A stretch of 7,626 bases of DNA from DATDAW01 sp036525185 (GCA_036525185.1 DATDAW010000007.1:1-7626), one strand, 5' to 3'. Counted from the first letter of the stretch, positions 1 through 6,088 are shown. Notes: generated by a model not told the origin, from the sequence alone. Numbers and translations are program-made.

Positions 1-174
1 ACAGGTGGATTCGGCAAGATTTCCAATGTGGTTGCTGGTGTCCTGATTCTAGGGGTTCTTAGCAACGGGCTGGTATTGCTTAATGTGAGCCAATTTACGC
101 AAATGGTTATTAAAGGTGCAGTCTTGATGCTGGCGGTAGCATTCGATTGCTTACAGCATCGCAAGGCAAAATGA
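1..174 (+). CDS. Sugar ABC transporter permease, RbsC-type, C-terminal end (partial)
   Basis: Frame 1 is open from the window edge to a TGA at 172-174 and gives the last 57 residues of a membrane protein. It reads TGGFGKISNVVAGVLILGVL, then SNGL, then a hydrophobic stretch ending in FDCLQHRKAK. The small-residue-rich turn followed by GVLILGVLSNGLxLL and a final hydrophobic helix (KGAVLMLAVAFD) with a basic cytoplasmic tail is typical of the C-terminus of BPD_transp_2 permeases (RbsC, XylH, FrcC), which form the membrane channel for importing ribose, xylose, fructose and similar sugars. The specific sugar cannot be told from this piece. The rest of the gene, and presumably the ATPase and binding protein, lie to the left of the window. 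The next gene starts 101 bp downstream on the same strand. Confidence 0.85.
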   Translation, partial: TGGFGKISNVVAGVLILGVLSNGLVLLNVSQFTQMVIKGAVLMLAVAFDCLQHRKAK

Positions 175-202
175 TAAATGCATAAACTTTGGAACTGTGT
201 TA

Positions 203-216
203 ACCATCTTGATGGT
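203..216. repeat. Short perfect inverted repeat between permease and kinase-like gene
   Basis: ACCATC-TT-GATGGT forms two perfect 6-base arms around a 2-base centre, 28 bp after the permease stop. It could be an operator-like palindrome for the downstream gene, but the loop is too short and there is no T-run, so it is unlikely to be a terminator. Chance occurrence is quite possible. Confidence 0.25.
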
Positions 217-275
217 GAAGGAGTAGTTATTTTACATACCGCAGGTAGCGGGAGGCATACGAAAAGACAACACCG

Positions 276-995
276 GTGAAAACAATTGCGATTTCTAGAT
301 TGATTGGCAGCGGAGCGGCCGAAGTTGCCCAGCGAGTGACCGACGTTTTAGGGTATACTGTGGTCAATAAAAGCGTTCTGGAGGGAATATTCCGGCAATA
401 TGGGCTGACCAAATTTGGCGAGTTATATACATCTCCGCCAAATGTTTGGGACATGGCAAACGCGACGAATCTGCTTATTGTTTCGATGTTAAATGAAATA
501 ATGGAGGCCTTGGCCCATCGAGGGCAGATGCTCATACTGGGGCGCGGTGGTTATTCGTCCCTGAGCAAGTATGCAGACGTGCTTAATGTGCGCCTCCAGG
601 CCCCTTTCCCGGTCAGGGTAGAACGATTGATGGCCCGGGAAAGCCTGGCCGACCGCTGGCGAACTGAGCAACTCGTCAAAGCAGACGACACGGCCCGACA
701 AGAGTTCGTCGCGAGGTTTTACAACGAAAGATGGGATATCGCATCAAACTTCGACCTGGTTATTGATACCCATATCATATCAACCGAGATGGCTGCTGAC
801 TGGATCATCGAAGCAACCCAGGCGCTTGACCAAAAAACATTTGGAGCGGATATGGTTACAGCCCAACGCGCCAAGGTAGACCCTGCTTTGTTAGAAGCAA
901 TAGATATTGCCTTGGCATACCAGCTTCCTTCTGTGGATGAGGACTCTAACCAGAAAGGAATTGAGTCAGAAACTCCGGCAAAGCCGGAGGGTTGA
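276..995 (+). CDS. Cytidylate kinase-like family protein
   Basis: A 239-residue protein resembling the cytidylate-kinase-like P-loop family (Cytidylate_kin2 type). It opens MKTIAISRLIGSGAAEVAQR, a modified P-loop (family form SRxxGSGxxEIA) at residues 7-17. Further family landmarks are GRGG (89-92), the Arg-rich LID-like stretch with RESLADRWR (121-129), DD plus R141, the FYNERWD segment (148-154) and DLVIDT (160-165). Residues ~195-239 form a variable, charged tail. True CMP kinases phosphorylate CMP/dCMP; whether this branch uses a nucleotide monophosphate, a sugar or another phosphate acceptor is not known from sequence. The only start is GTG at 276, because a TAG at 246-248 closes the frame upstream. 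The nearest GGAGG (251-255) is ~20 nt away, unusually far, so initiation may be weak. It lies 101 bp after an RbsC-type permease on the same strand, so co-transcription with the sugar importer is plausible. No lesions are seen, and it looks more AT-rich than the genes to the right. Confidence 0.8.
   Translation: MKTIAISRLIGSGAAEVAQRVTDVLGYTVVNKSVLEGIFRQYGLTKFGELYTSPPNVWDMANATNLLIVSMLNEIMEALAHRGQMLILGRGGYSSLSKYADVLNVRLQAPFPVRVERLMARESLADRWRTEQLVKADDTARQEFVARFYNERWDIASNFDLVIDTHIISTEMAADWIIEATQALDQKTFGADMVTAQRAKVDPALLEAIDIALAYQLPSVDEDSNQKGIESETPAKPEG
973..989. repeat. Compact GC hairpin at the 3' end of the kinase-like gene
   Basis: CTCCGGC-AAA-GCCGGAG is a perfect 7-bp stem with a 3-base loop, ending four bases before the TGA (993-995). 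It would be a very stable RNA hairpin, but no T-run follows, so it is not a classical intrinsic terminator. It may protect the mRNA 3' end or act with Rho. It lies inside coding sequence (residues APAKPE region of the charged tail). Confidence 0.45.
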
Positions 996-1027
996 AAAGG
1001 CATTAGCGGCTCGAGCGGTGGCTTGTT

Positions 1028-1335
1028 GTCGTGGAGGGTATCAGAGAGTTTGAGTTCCTGGCTTCCGGCTGGCGTGGAGGAAAGCGCGAAGCGGCAGGAG
1101 CTTCCCGGTGAAGCTGCGGCAAGCGATCGGGGAAGAGACATCCCGGTTGCGGAAGGAACCCGAAGAAGTCTTCACACGAGTTAATCGACGGGTGGGGGAT
1201 GGATCGGCTACTTGCACTACGGCAACAGCGCGGCGAGCGTTCGAGAAGATGCAGTGGCAAATCCGCGAACGCATGAGGCCATGGCTGTGGAAGAAACCCA
1301 TGCGCAGTATGGAAAATTCTTCACCTTGAAAAGAG
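1028..1335 (+). pseudogene. Group II intron reverse transcriptase/maturase, C-terminal remnant
   Basis: Pieced together across three frames, this stretch matches the end of a group II intron-encoded protein: EFEFL (1046-1060), GFRLAWRKARSGRSFP (from 1060), LRQAIGEETS, EPEEVFTRVNRRVGD (to ~1200), then in the next frame IGYLHYGNS (1203-1229), back to RRAFEKMQWQIRERM and RPWLWKK (1231-1296), then HAQYGKFFTLKR (1299-1334). The RT/maturase landmarks are the FLGF strand after the palm, the 'LNRxVxGWxxYFxxGNS' maturase segment (Trp of GW lost at the 1200 frameshift) and the 'RLRRWLWRKH' basic helix. At least four single-base shifts are needed, and the fingers and palm with the catalytic YADD are absent, so it cannot be active. 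I found no domain V-like hairpin after it, so the ribozyme is also gone. It is a fossil of a mobile intron. Confidence 0.85.
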
Positions 1336-1677
1336 ACGCATTGAGACAGTTTTGGCATCCAATCGAACGGGGTCAAGGACCTCCAGCTTCTCCAAAACGA
1401 ATTCCTTCAAATAGCCGTAAGCTTCCCTCCGACCTGTCCGATGAGCCTCGAAAAGCAGGCAGGCGATGCAATTGATAACCGACTCAGGAACGGCTCGGGC
1501 GATCTCAGGCGGGAGCGTGCCGAAGTATTCCCGCGTTTCTGTTCCAAACGACACTGATCCGCTACGGTTGTAGAAGATCCAGTAACCGGCATAAACCTGT
1601 CGATCTTCACGTTCTTGCGGTGGAACACAATCCCGTTCCGGTTGCGGAAGGTAATCCCAAATCGATGACCGCTTCAT
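1321..1677 (-). CDS. Hypothetical protein, 118 aa, unrecognised
   Basis: Reads from ATG (1677) to TGA (1321-1323). I do not recognise a family. The N-terminus is rich in Pro and charged residues (DYLPQPERD, PPQEREDRQ). The middle has aromatic strand-like segments (VYAGYWIFYNRSG, TREYFG), and residues ~75-105 look helical (ESVINCIACLLFEAHR, YGYLKEFVLEKLEVL). There is no signal peptide or clear membrane segment. Codon use and composition look like real coding, unlike most antisense ORFs here. The frame stays open to a TTG at 1719 (132 aa), but no ribosome-binding site supports either start. Its last few codons overlap the tail of the intron remnant, so the natural C-terminus may have been replaced where the intron material joins and the protein may be truncated. 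It may also be a remnant. Confidence 0.45.
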   Translation of the reverse strand: MKRSSIWDYLPQPERDCVPPQEREDRQVYAGYWIFYNRSGSVSFGTETREYFGTLPPEIARAVPESVINCIACLLFEAHRTGRREAYGYLKEFVLEKLEVLDPVRLDAKTVSMRLFSR

Positions 1678-1904
1678 GCGTGATATCTTAGCGCCACAAA
1701 GCTGAACGTAAATCAGCAATTGTCCTATGCGTTACCCTGATTTGGGTTGCATTACTGGCGGTGTTTTCATAGGTTTTGGTTCGTCATGAGGCCGGAGCGC
1801 GAGACGGTATTGCAGGAAACCGCTTGCACAGCCATCATGTCTAGGCGACGTCGAAGCCATGTCTTATCGAACTCATTCTCGCGAGCACTAACGGCCGGAC
1901 GACT

Positions 1905-2072
1905 ATGGACAATCTAGTGAAGAACAGTAGCGGATCGATCATCGAGGATGTGTTTGGAACTTATGACGAATACCATTTAAACGTATTGTTGAGCGGTGCG
2001 GAGGCGTGGAACGCGTGGCGCCAGCAGCAACCACACGTTAAGCCCAATCTCAGAAGTACGTTTTTGAAGGGC
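1905..2072 (+). pseudogene. Pentapeptide-repeat protein, N-terminal fragment
   Basis: From ATG 1905 the first ~56 codons read as the leader of a cyanobacterial/acidobacterial-style pentapeptide-repeat protein. They give YDEYHLNVLLSGAEAWNAWR followed by QQQPHVKPNL, which matches the frequent N-terminal pattern 'LxxGxxxWNxWRxxNPxxxPDL'. The next residues, NLRST FLKG, are the first one or two five-residue repeats with Leu in register. After 2072 the frame continues for another ~130 codons (to 2471), but that part is antisense to a sugar-binding protein gene and shows no repeat pattern. The fragment therefore ends at a rearrangement junction near 2070. The 1678-1904 stretch upstream holds no gene or clear promoter that I can support. 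Confidence 0.6.
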
Positions 2073-2723
2073 AAACACCGCGTCGAGTTTCGGAAACGCA
2101 GTCAGCAGATCGGTCATTACTCGCAGGCCGCCGTCCCGGCTCCCTTGGGCGTTCTGATCCTGAGACAAGATCTTGATGTCGGGATTTTTGCTGAAAACAT
2201 CCATCGCGCCGGCGACTCGATCTTGAACCGCGGTAACAGGGGGTCCGTTTACAATGACGATCTGTCCCTTGCCTTTCAGTTTGTCCACGATGTATTGAGC
2301 CGCCTGTTGACCGGCCTGGCGATTGTTAGACGTCACTGTGGCGTCGACTCCGCCCTCCGCCCCGACGTCGACTGCGATTACCACGGCTCCAGCCCCTTTG
2401 GCGCGCTTCACGGCGGGCGCGATCCCTTTGCTGTCTGCAGCATTCAGGAGAATGAGGTTTACGCCGGATGAAATCAAATTATCAACCTGGTTGGTTTGGT
2501 TATTTACGTCATAATTGCTCGACAATGAGGTGAACTTGACGTCGGGTTTATCTCCTTGGCCTTTGACTCAGCGCCGCGAGCAATCTGAACGAAGAACGGG
2601 TTTCCAAGGTCGCCGACCGTTACGGCTGCGGATTTTAGCTCTTTTTGCGGCGTGAAGCGGCGCAACGAGGGCTGCTCCCACGAGAAGGCAGAACGCGGTT
2701 TTGAGGGTATAGTGGATTTTCAT
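2070..2723 (-). pseudogene. Periplasmic sugar-binding protein (RbsB/FrcB type), frameshifted and truncated
   Basis: The gene starts with ATG at 2723 and a Sec signal peptide (MKIHYTLKTAFCLLVGAALV, then APLHAA). After that the frame is lost at a T5 run (2642-2646, plus strand). The next frame gives ELKSAAVTVGDLGNPFF and ARGAESKAKEI. A second lost base at a G run (2544-2546) leads to the long open piece with DVKFTSLSSNYDVNNQ, NLISSGVNLILLNAADSKGI, AVVIAVDVGAEGG, GKGQIVIVNGPP and LLTAFPKLDAVFA. This is the Peripla_BP_4 fold of ribose/fructose-class ABC importers: strand 'VGDLGNPFF', the Asn-Ala-Ala-Asp sugar loop, and the 'VDxxxEGG..A.V.SNN' hinge. Similarity stops at the VFA motif (~2070), where about the last 100 residues of a normal ~310-aa protein should follow. 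It lies 189 bp downstream of the GH32 gene on the same strand, so it probably once carried the fructose freed by that enzyme. No clear ribosome-binding site is seen. Confidence 0.88.
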
Positions 2724-2870
2724 GGACGATTTTGTGGTACTTGTTGTTGGGAAGTTGCTTAGAATCTCATGCTAAATTGATCGCTAAGAGTAATGCGGCA
2801 ACGCAGGCAAGCCGTGTGAAGACGTTGTTCTCGCTTCTTGACCACGTCCGCGTTGTGTCTTTGCTAGGCG

Positions 2871-2898
2871 AGGCTGGCACCAAAGGGCGTGCCAGCCT
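2871..2898 (-). terminator. Strong hairpin just after the GH32 stop
   Basis: AGGCTGGCAC - CAAAGGGC - GTGCCAGCCT is a perfect 10-bp inverted repeat with an 8-base loop, 15 bp beyond the GH32 stop codon. On the GH32 (minus) strand no T-run follows, so it is not a textbook intrinsic terminator. On the plus strand only TTTC follows. The likely role is ending transcription or protecting the 3' end of the GH32 message. The rest of 2724-2912 shows nothing else I can support. Confidence 0.55.
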
Positions 2899-2912
2899 TT
2901 CAAAGCTCCTCG

Positions 2913-5630
2913 CTATCTCTTCTTCTCCCAGATTGACTCCAGTTGCCAAATATGCAACGAGACAAGCTTGGCGATCCCGCCATTCGCGAACAGAGCGAGG
3001 CCTTCACTGCTAGGCTTCGGGAAGATCTGATCCGTAATGGAGACTTGTCCATCGTCGGCGAAGACCTCGACGGAAGACCAATCGACGAAGATGTGCAGTT
3101 CCACGCGACCTTTCTTTGCCGCTAATGGAGCGGTTTCCCGGCTGGGGAATAGAGTGCTGAAGGCCACTTGGCCCGACTTCGTCCGATCAACGAAGAGTTC
3201 ACCCGCTATCGCGTTGTAGCCGATGAGAGTTTCTTCATCTTGGCCCGTGCGTACCTTGAGCCCAAATTCGGACGCCGTACCGACCTCGAACTCGGCGATT
3301 ATCTCCAATGTTTTGCCTCTGGCGCCGATGGAATTGAGACCGAGAGCGCTAGTGGTTTCGTTGATCAATCTGTTCTGATCAAAGAAGTAGCCTTTCAGCC
3401 CATTCCGATCAAAACCGAAGCCTCGGCGGAGTTTGCGCTGTTCCGGGATCGGCGTTTGGACGAGCCGGACCTTTCCGTCGCGGGTCTCCAGGCTTACATC
3501 GCGCAGAATACTCATTGCGCTGCGCCAAGGGGAGGTCGGAATCGACCCCGCGTAGTCCCAGTTGTTCATCCAGGCGACCCAACGCCTCTTGTTGTCGGGC
3601 AGGTTGTTCCACGAGATCACGGCATAGAAGTCTCGACCGTAATCGATCCAATCCGCGCGCTTCTTGGCCTCATCGGAAAACAGGATGTGATCGACGAGGA
3701 TATGTCCAAAACCGCCGTCGTTCTGGTCGACGATCTGAATCTGCGCCTGCTTGCCGGCAAATTCCGCGACGTTCCAAGCCGTCCAGTGCAACTGCTCGCT
3801 GTTTTCGCCGGTGGCACTGCGCACCATCTTACCGTCGATGATCAGGTTGACGGTTGTCTCCTTCGGCCGTGGTAACGCCGGTTCGTCAGACTGAATGAAG
3901 TGATCGACGGTAATGTGACCAAAACCGGAGGTGCCATCGTTCTGGTCGACGATCTTGATCTGCGCCATCTGTCCCACAAGGTCGCTGACTTCCCAAGCGA
4001 CCCAGTCCATGTTCGGGTCGTTCTTACCGGTGGCGGTTCGAACGACCTGGCCGTTGACCAACAAGAGCGCGCCGGTCGGCATCGGGTCGTCGGGGTACGG
4101 ATGGTTGCCGCTGCCGATGACGAAATTGATGTACGGGCTTGTGATCTCAAACAGGGGCGAGGTCAGTGACCCCATCGCGGCGTCACTGCCGATGAAGCTC
4201 TGCACGTGCTTAAGGCCCACGAACCCCGGATCGAACTGGTTGCCCGTGACCGGCTGCTGCCCCACAAAAGCCCCCTCCGTTACCCAGCCCAGGTGCTCGT
4301 ACGTCGTGCCGTCGGGACCTTCGAAATCGGCACCAGGAAAAACCAAATCCCCGGTCGGATTCTCTCCGTCGCCGGCTGCGGGATCATGGGGATGTCTGCC
4401 GCCACCGACCAGGAGGTTGATATACTTGCTATCGACGGTGAACGCCGGCGAGGTGAGGGTGCCCTTCGATGCGTCTACGTTGATGAAGGTGTTGACGAGG
4501 CGGTCTCCAAGATAGCCACTGACGGGCTGCTGATTCGGCAGCGTTCCCAACGCCGGTCCTTCGCCCACAAAGTCCCCAGTGGGAGTCCATCCCGCCGCTT
4601 CGAAGGTAGTGTCGGCTTCGAAATCCTGGAACACGACGCCGGGCGGCGGCGAATTGTCATACACGTTCTCTGCGTGAAATTGGACGCCATCGAAGTGGCC
4701 GATGAAATACTGAGCGCCCGAGCCGCCCGCAACGCTGCCCGGGTTCAGGTTCACCACCAGCACCCACTTGCTGTTGCGCGGCTTCTCCTTGTCGTTGCCT
4801 GGCTTCTTCGATGCGTTTTGGTCAGGCTGCGACGCAAGCTGGTCCGAGGTCTTGTCGCGTGGAGTTGCGTCCACAGGCAACTCGAACAGATCCGGGACCT
4901 CCCAGATGCCACCCACTGCGTTGGCGGGACCGAAGTCGCTCAAATAAGTCCAATTCTTGAGATCGGGTGAGGAGTAGAACCTGATCTTGTGTTGTACCGG
5001 AAGTGCAATGGCCATGATCCATTGCTTGCTTGGCTTATACCAGAACACCTTAGGATCACGGAATTCCTGGGGATTGAGTGAGGGGTCTTTGTTTGGGTTG
5101 ATCACAGGGTTCTTTTCGTATGGCGTCCAAGTCAGCCCCTCGTCTGTGCTGAAAGCTATGGCCTGGGCCTGGGTGCCCTGCGGAATCACCGAACCGTCGG
5201 TTGGGTCAGTACCGTCTGTCCTATAAACGATGGTGTAGATCGCAACCAGCGGCGGGTTACGTGGGGTGCCAAAGCCGCTGGTGTCCTTTTCGTCCACAAC
5301 GGCGCTGCCAGAGAAGATCGATAGAGTGTCCGTTGCGGGTATGGCGACGGGCAACTCTTCCCAGTGCACCATGTCTGTGCTAACGGCATGTCCCCAGGAG
5401 ATCGTGGCACCCCACGTATCCGCGACTGGGTTGTACTGGTAGAACATATGGTGCTTGCCTCGGTAGCTCACGAGCCCGTTTGGGTCGTTCATCCAGTTCT
5501 TTGCCGGCGTGTAATGGTATTGAGGGCGAAACTGTTCCTGATAGGTTGGTTGAACCTGGGCAAGAGCCGGATGAGGATCGACCAGCGCGGCTGCAAGTGC
5601 CGCGATGCTTATGAGGGCAGGTATTTTCAT
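2913..5630 (-). CDS. Secreted glycoside hydrolase family 32 (levanase/exo-inulinase type) with a large internal insertion
   Basis: A 905-aa enzyme that should cleave beta-fructosidic bonds in levan, inulin or sucrose. Residues 1-24 are a Sec signal peptide ending ALA. The five-bladed propeller carries the catalytic set: WMNDPNG (46-52, nucleophile D49), FYQYNP (63-68), WGHAVSTDMVHW (79-90), FSGSAVVDE (106-114), RDPKVFW (191-197, stabiliser D192) and WEVPDLF (243-249, acid/base E244). Many relatives have Cys where V245 stands. Residues ~255-287 form a hydrophilic, Lys/Asp/Gln-rich linker. After FDGVQFHAEN (~313-322) the propeller is interrupted by residues ~330-657 and resumes at WIDYGRDFYA (661-670). 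The C-terminal beta-sandwich (~715-905) has the family signature VDWSSVEVFADDG. Typical GH32 enzymes have 480-560 residues, so the excess is the insertion. The ATG at 5630 fits the signal peptide, though no good ribosome-binding site is visible. The gene starts 38 nt after an AraC-type regulator and is probably co-transcribed with it. It has no frameshift or missing catalytic residue, so it is likely active. Confidence 0.95.
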   Translation of the reverse strand: MKIPALISIAALAAALVDPHPALAQVQPTYQEQFRPQYHYTPAKNWMNDPNGLVSYRGKHHMFYQYNPVADTWGATISWGHAVSTDMVHWEELPVAIPATDTLSIFSGSAVVDEKDTSGFGTPRNPPLVAIYTIVYRTDGTDPTDGSVIPQGTQAQAIAFSTDEGLTWTPYEKNPVINPNKDPSLNPQEFRDPKVFWYKPSKQWIMAIALPVQHKIRFYSSPDLKNWTYLSDFGPANAVGGIWEVPDLFELPVDATPRDKTSDQLASQPDQNASKKPGNDKEKPRNSKWVLVVNLNPGSVAGGSGAQYFIGHFDGVQFHAENVYDNSPPPGVVFQDFEADTTFEAAGWTPTGDFVGEGPALGTLPNQQPVSGYLGDRLVNTFINVDASKGTLTSPAFTVDSKYINLLVGGGRHPHDPAAGDGENPTGDLVFPGADFEGPDGTTYEHLGWVTEGAFVGQQPVTGNQFDPGFVGLKHVQSFIGSDAAMGSLTSPLFEITSPYINFVIGSGNHPYPDDPMPTGALLLVNGQVVRTATGKNDPNMDWVAWEVSDLVGQMAQIKIVDQNDGTSGFGHITVDHFIQSDEPALPRPKETTVNLIIDGKMVRSATGENSEQLHWTAWNVAEFAGKQAQIQIVDQNDGGFGHILVDHILFSDEAKKRADWIDYGRDFYAVISWNNLPDNKRRWVAWMNNWDYAGSIPTSPWRSAMSILRDVSLETRDGKVRLVQTPIPEQRKLRRGFGFDRNGLKGYFFDQNRLINETTSALGLNSIGARGKTLEIIAEFEVGTASEFGLKVRTGQDEETLIGYNAIAGELFVDRTKSGQVAFSTLFPSRETAPLAAKKGRVELHIFVDWSSVEVFADDGQVSITDQIFPKPSSEGLALFANGGIAKLVSLHIWQLESIWEKKR
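3669..3851 (-). repeat. GH32 insertion: half-domain B, second of two in protein order
   Basis: Encodes residues 594-654: VNLIIDGKMVRSATGENSEQ, HWTAWNVAEFAGKQAQIQIV, DQNDGGFGHILVDHILF. It parallels the other B copy at a spacing of 73 residues. At DNA level 3718-3747 and 3937-3966 are near identical (28 of 30 bases), showing fairly recent duplication or gene conversion. After it the catalytic propeller resumes. Confidence 0.78.
3882..4070 (-). repeat. GH32 insertion: half-domain B, first of two in protein order
   Basis: Encodes residues 521-583: ALLLVNGQVVRTATGKNDPN, DWVAWEVSDLVGQMAQIKIV, DQNDGTSGFGHITVDHF. This is the second half of the accessory domain, a beta strand with VRTATG, a Trp-rich D(W)xxW strand and the closing GFGHIxVDHI motif. 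Confidence 0.75.
4071..4328 (-). repeat. GH32 insertion: half-domain A, copy 2
   Basis: Encodes residues 435-520 and aligns with copy 1 about 99 residues earlier: DFEGPDGTTYEHLGW, QQPVTGNQF, HVQSFIGSD, AAMGSLTSPLFEI, SPYINFVIGSGNHP, PMPTG. It has diverged at the GTLPNQQPVSGY position and keeps the core 'G(T/S)LTSP.F.I.S.YIN..(V/I)G.G.HP'. It runs straight into half-domain B copy 2. Confidence 0.75.
4347..4625 (-). repeat. GH32 insertion: half-domain A, copy 1
   Basis: Encodes residues 336-428. It starts DFEADTTFEAAGW, then GTLPNQQPVSGYLGDRLVNT, SKGTLTSPAFTV, YINLLVGGGRHP and NPTGDL. This is the first half of an accessory domain known inside or beside GH32 enzymes of planctomycetes and acidobacteria (pattern 'GTLPGQxPVSGYxGxGLVNSF..GTLTSPxFxIxxxYINFLIGGG'). 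This copy is the closer to the usual form. It would normally be followed directly by 'VNLLxDGKVVRTATG', but here another copy of A follows instead. Confidence 0.75.
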
Positions 5631-5668
5631 GGCATGTAGTGGGTTAAAGGTGCTATCGAATCTGGCAC

Positions 5669-6088
5669 CTAGCTAGGATCAAACGAACTGGCGCGTGCCG
5701 TATTGAACGTTTGCACTTTTTCAGGACCGCCGCTGACAGTTCGCCGGAACGCCAGCGGGCTCACACTGTAGGCGCGCCGAAAATGTCGGCTGAAATGCGC
5801 CTGATCGGCAAAACCGGATTCGCATGCCACCTCCACGATCGAGAGCTCTTTCTCAAGCGTCAACAAGAGCTTCCTGGCGTGCCGCAGCCGGCAACGCACC
5901 AGGTATTGGTGCGGGGAGAGACCGAAATACTGGGTAAAGAGCTTACAAAAATGGGACACGCTCATTCCCGCCGCGCGCGCCATTTCTTTGCGGTTCAGGC
6001 TGGAGGTGAAATTGGCCTCTATCAGCGGGACCGCCCGTTGGATGCCGCGCTGTTGAGCCTCTGACATTGGATTCAGCTGGATTTCCAT
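5669..6088 (-). CDS. AraC-family DNA-binding protein lacking a sensor domain
   Basis: From ATG 6088 (MEIQLNPMSE) the product is 139 aa and consists almost only of an AraC/XylS double helix-turn-helix domain. The first HTH is at ~31-52 (NRKEMARAAGMSVSHFCKLF), followed by the linker helix with LSPHQYLVRCRLRHARKLLL. The second HTH is at ~82-104, and the family signature covers IVEVACESGFADQAHFSRHF to the SVSPLAFRR end. No cupin or other ligand-binding domain precedes it, whereas most AraC sugar regulators have ~280 residues. Starts at ATG 6067 (MSEAQQ) or an upstream GTG 6142 are also open, but the codons before 6088 are antisense to a conserved DUF4432 segment and look foreign. The stop is 38 nt before the GH32 ATG on the same strand, so it probably belongs to the GH32 transcript and may control it. 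It could be a truncated regulator or a genuine short one. Confidence 0.85.
   Translation of the reverse strand: MEIQLNPMSEAQQRGIQRAVPLIEANFTSSLNRKEMARAAGMSVSHFCKLFTQYFGLSPHQYLVRCRLRHARKLLLTLEKELSIVEVACESGFADQAHFSRHFRRAYSVSPLAFRRTVSGGPEKVQTFNTARASSFDPS

Noticed and set aside
227..535. 102-aa minus-strand open frame overlapping the kinase-like gene
   Set aside because: It overlaps conserved kinase-family motifs on the plus strand and has no coding-like character of its own.
2073..2471. Continuation of the pentapeptide ORF beyond 2072
   Set aside because: It is antisense to the sugar-binding protein and contains no five-residue repeats, so it is read-through past the junction.
2724..2949. Short open frames between GH32 and the binding protein, including a hydrophobic stretch resembling a signal segment
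   Set aside because: They overlap the terminator-like hairpin, lack a ribosome-binding site and have no mature protein after the hydrophobic part.
3168..3875. 235-aa plus-strand open frame inside the GH32 gene
   Set aside because: It is antisense to the well-supported GH32 C-terminal half, shows no family motif, and its composition mirrors the opposite strand's codon bias.
4206..4970. 254-aa plus-strand open frame inside the GH32 gene
   Set aside because: Antisense shadow of the catalytic propeller and inserted A halves, with Arg/Val-rich text and no recognisable domain.
5711..6064. 117-aa plus-strand open frame opposite the AraC gene
   Set aside because: It lies entirely antisense to the AraC HTH domain, whose signature is clear on the minus strand.
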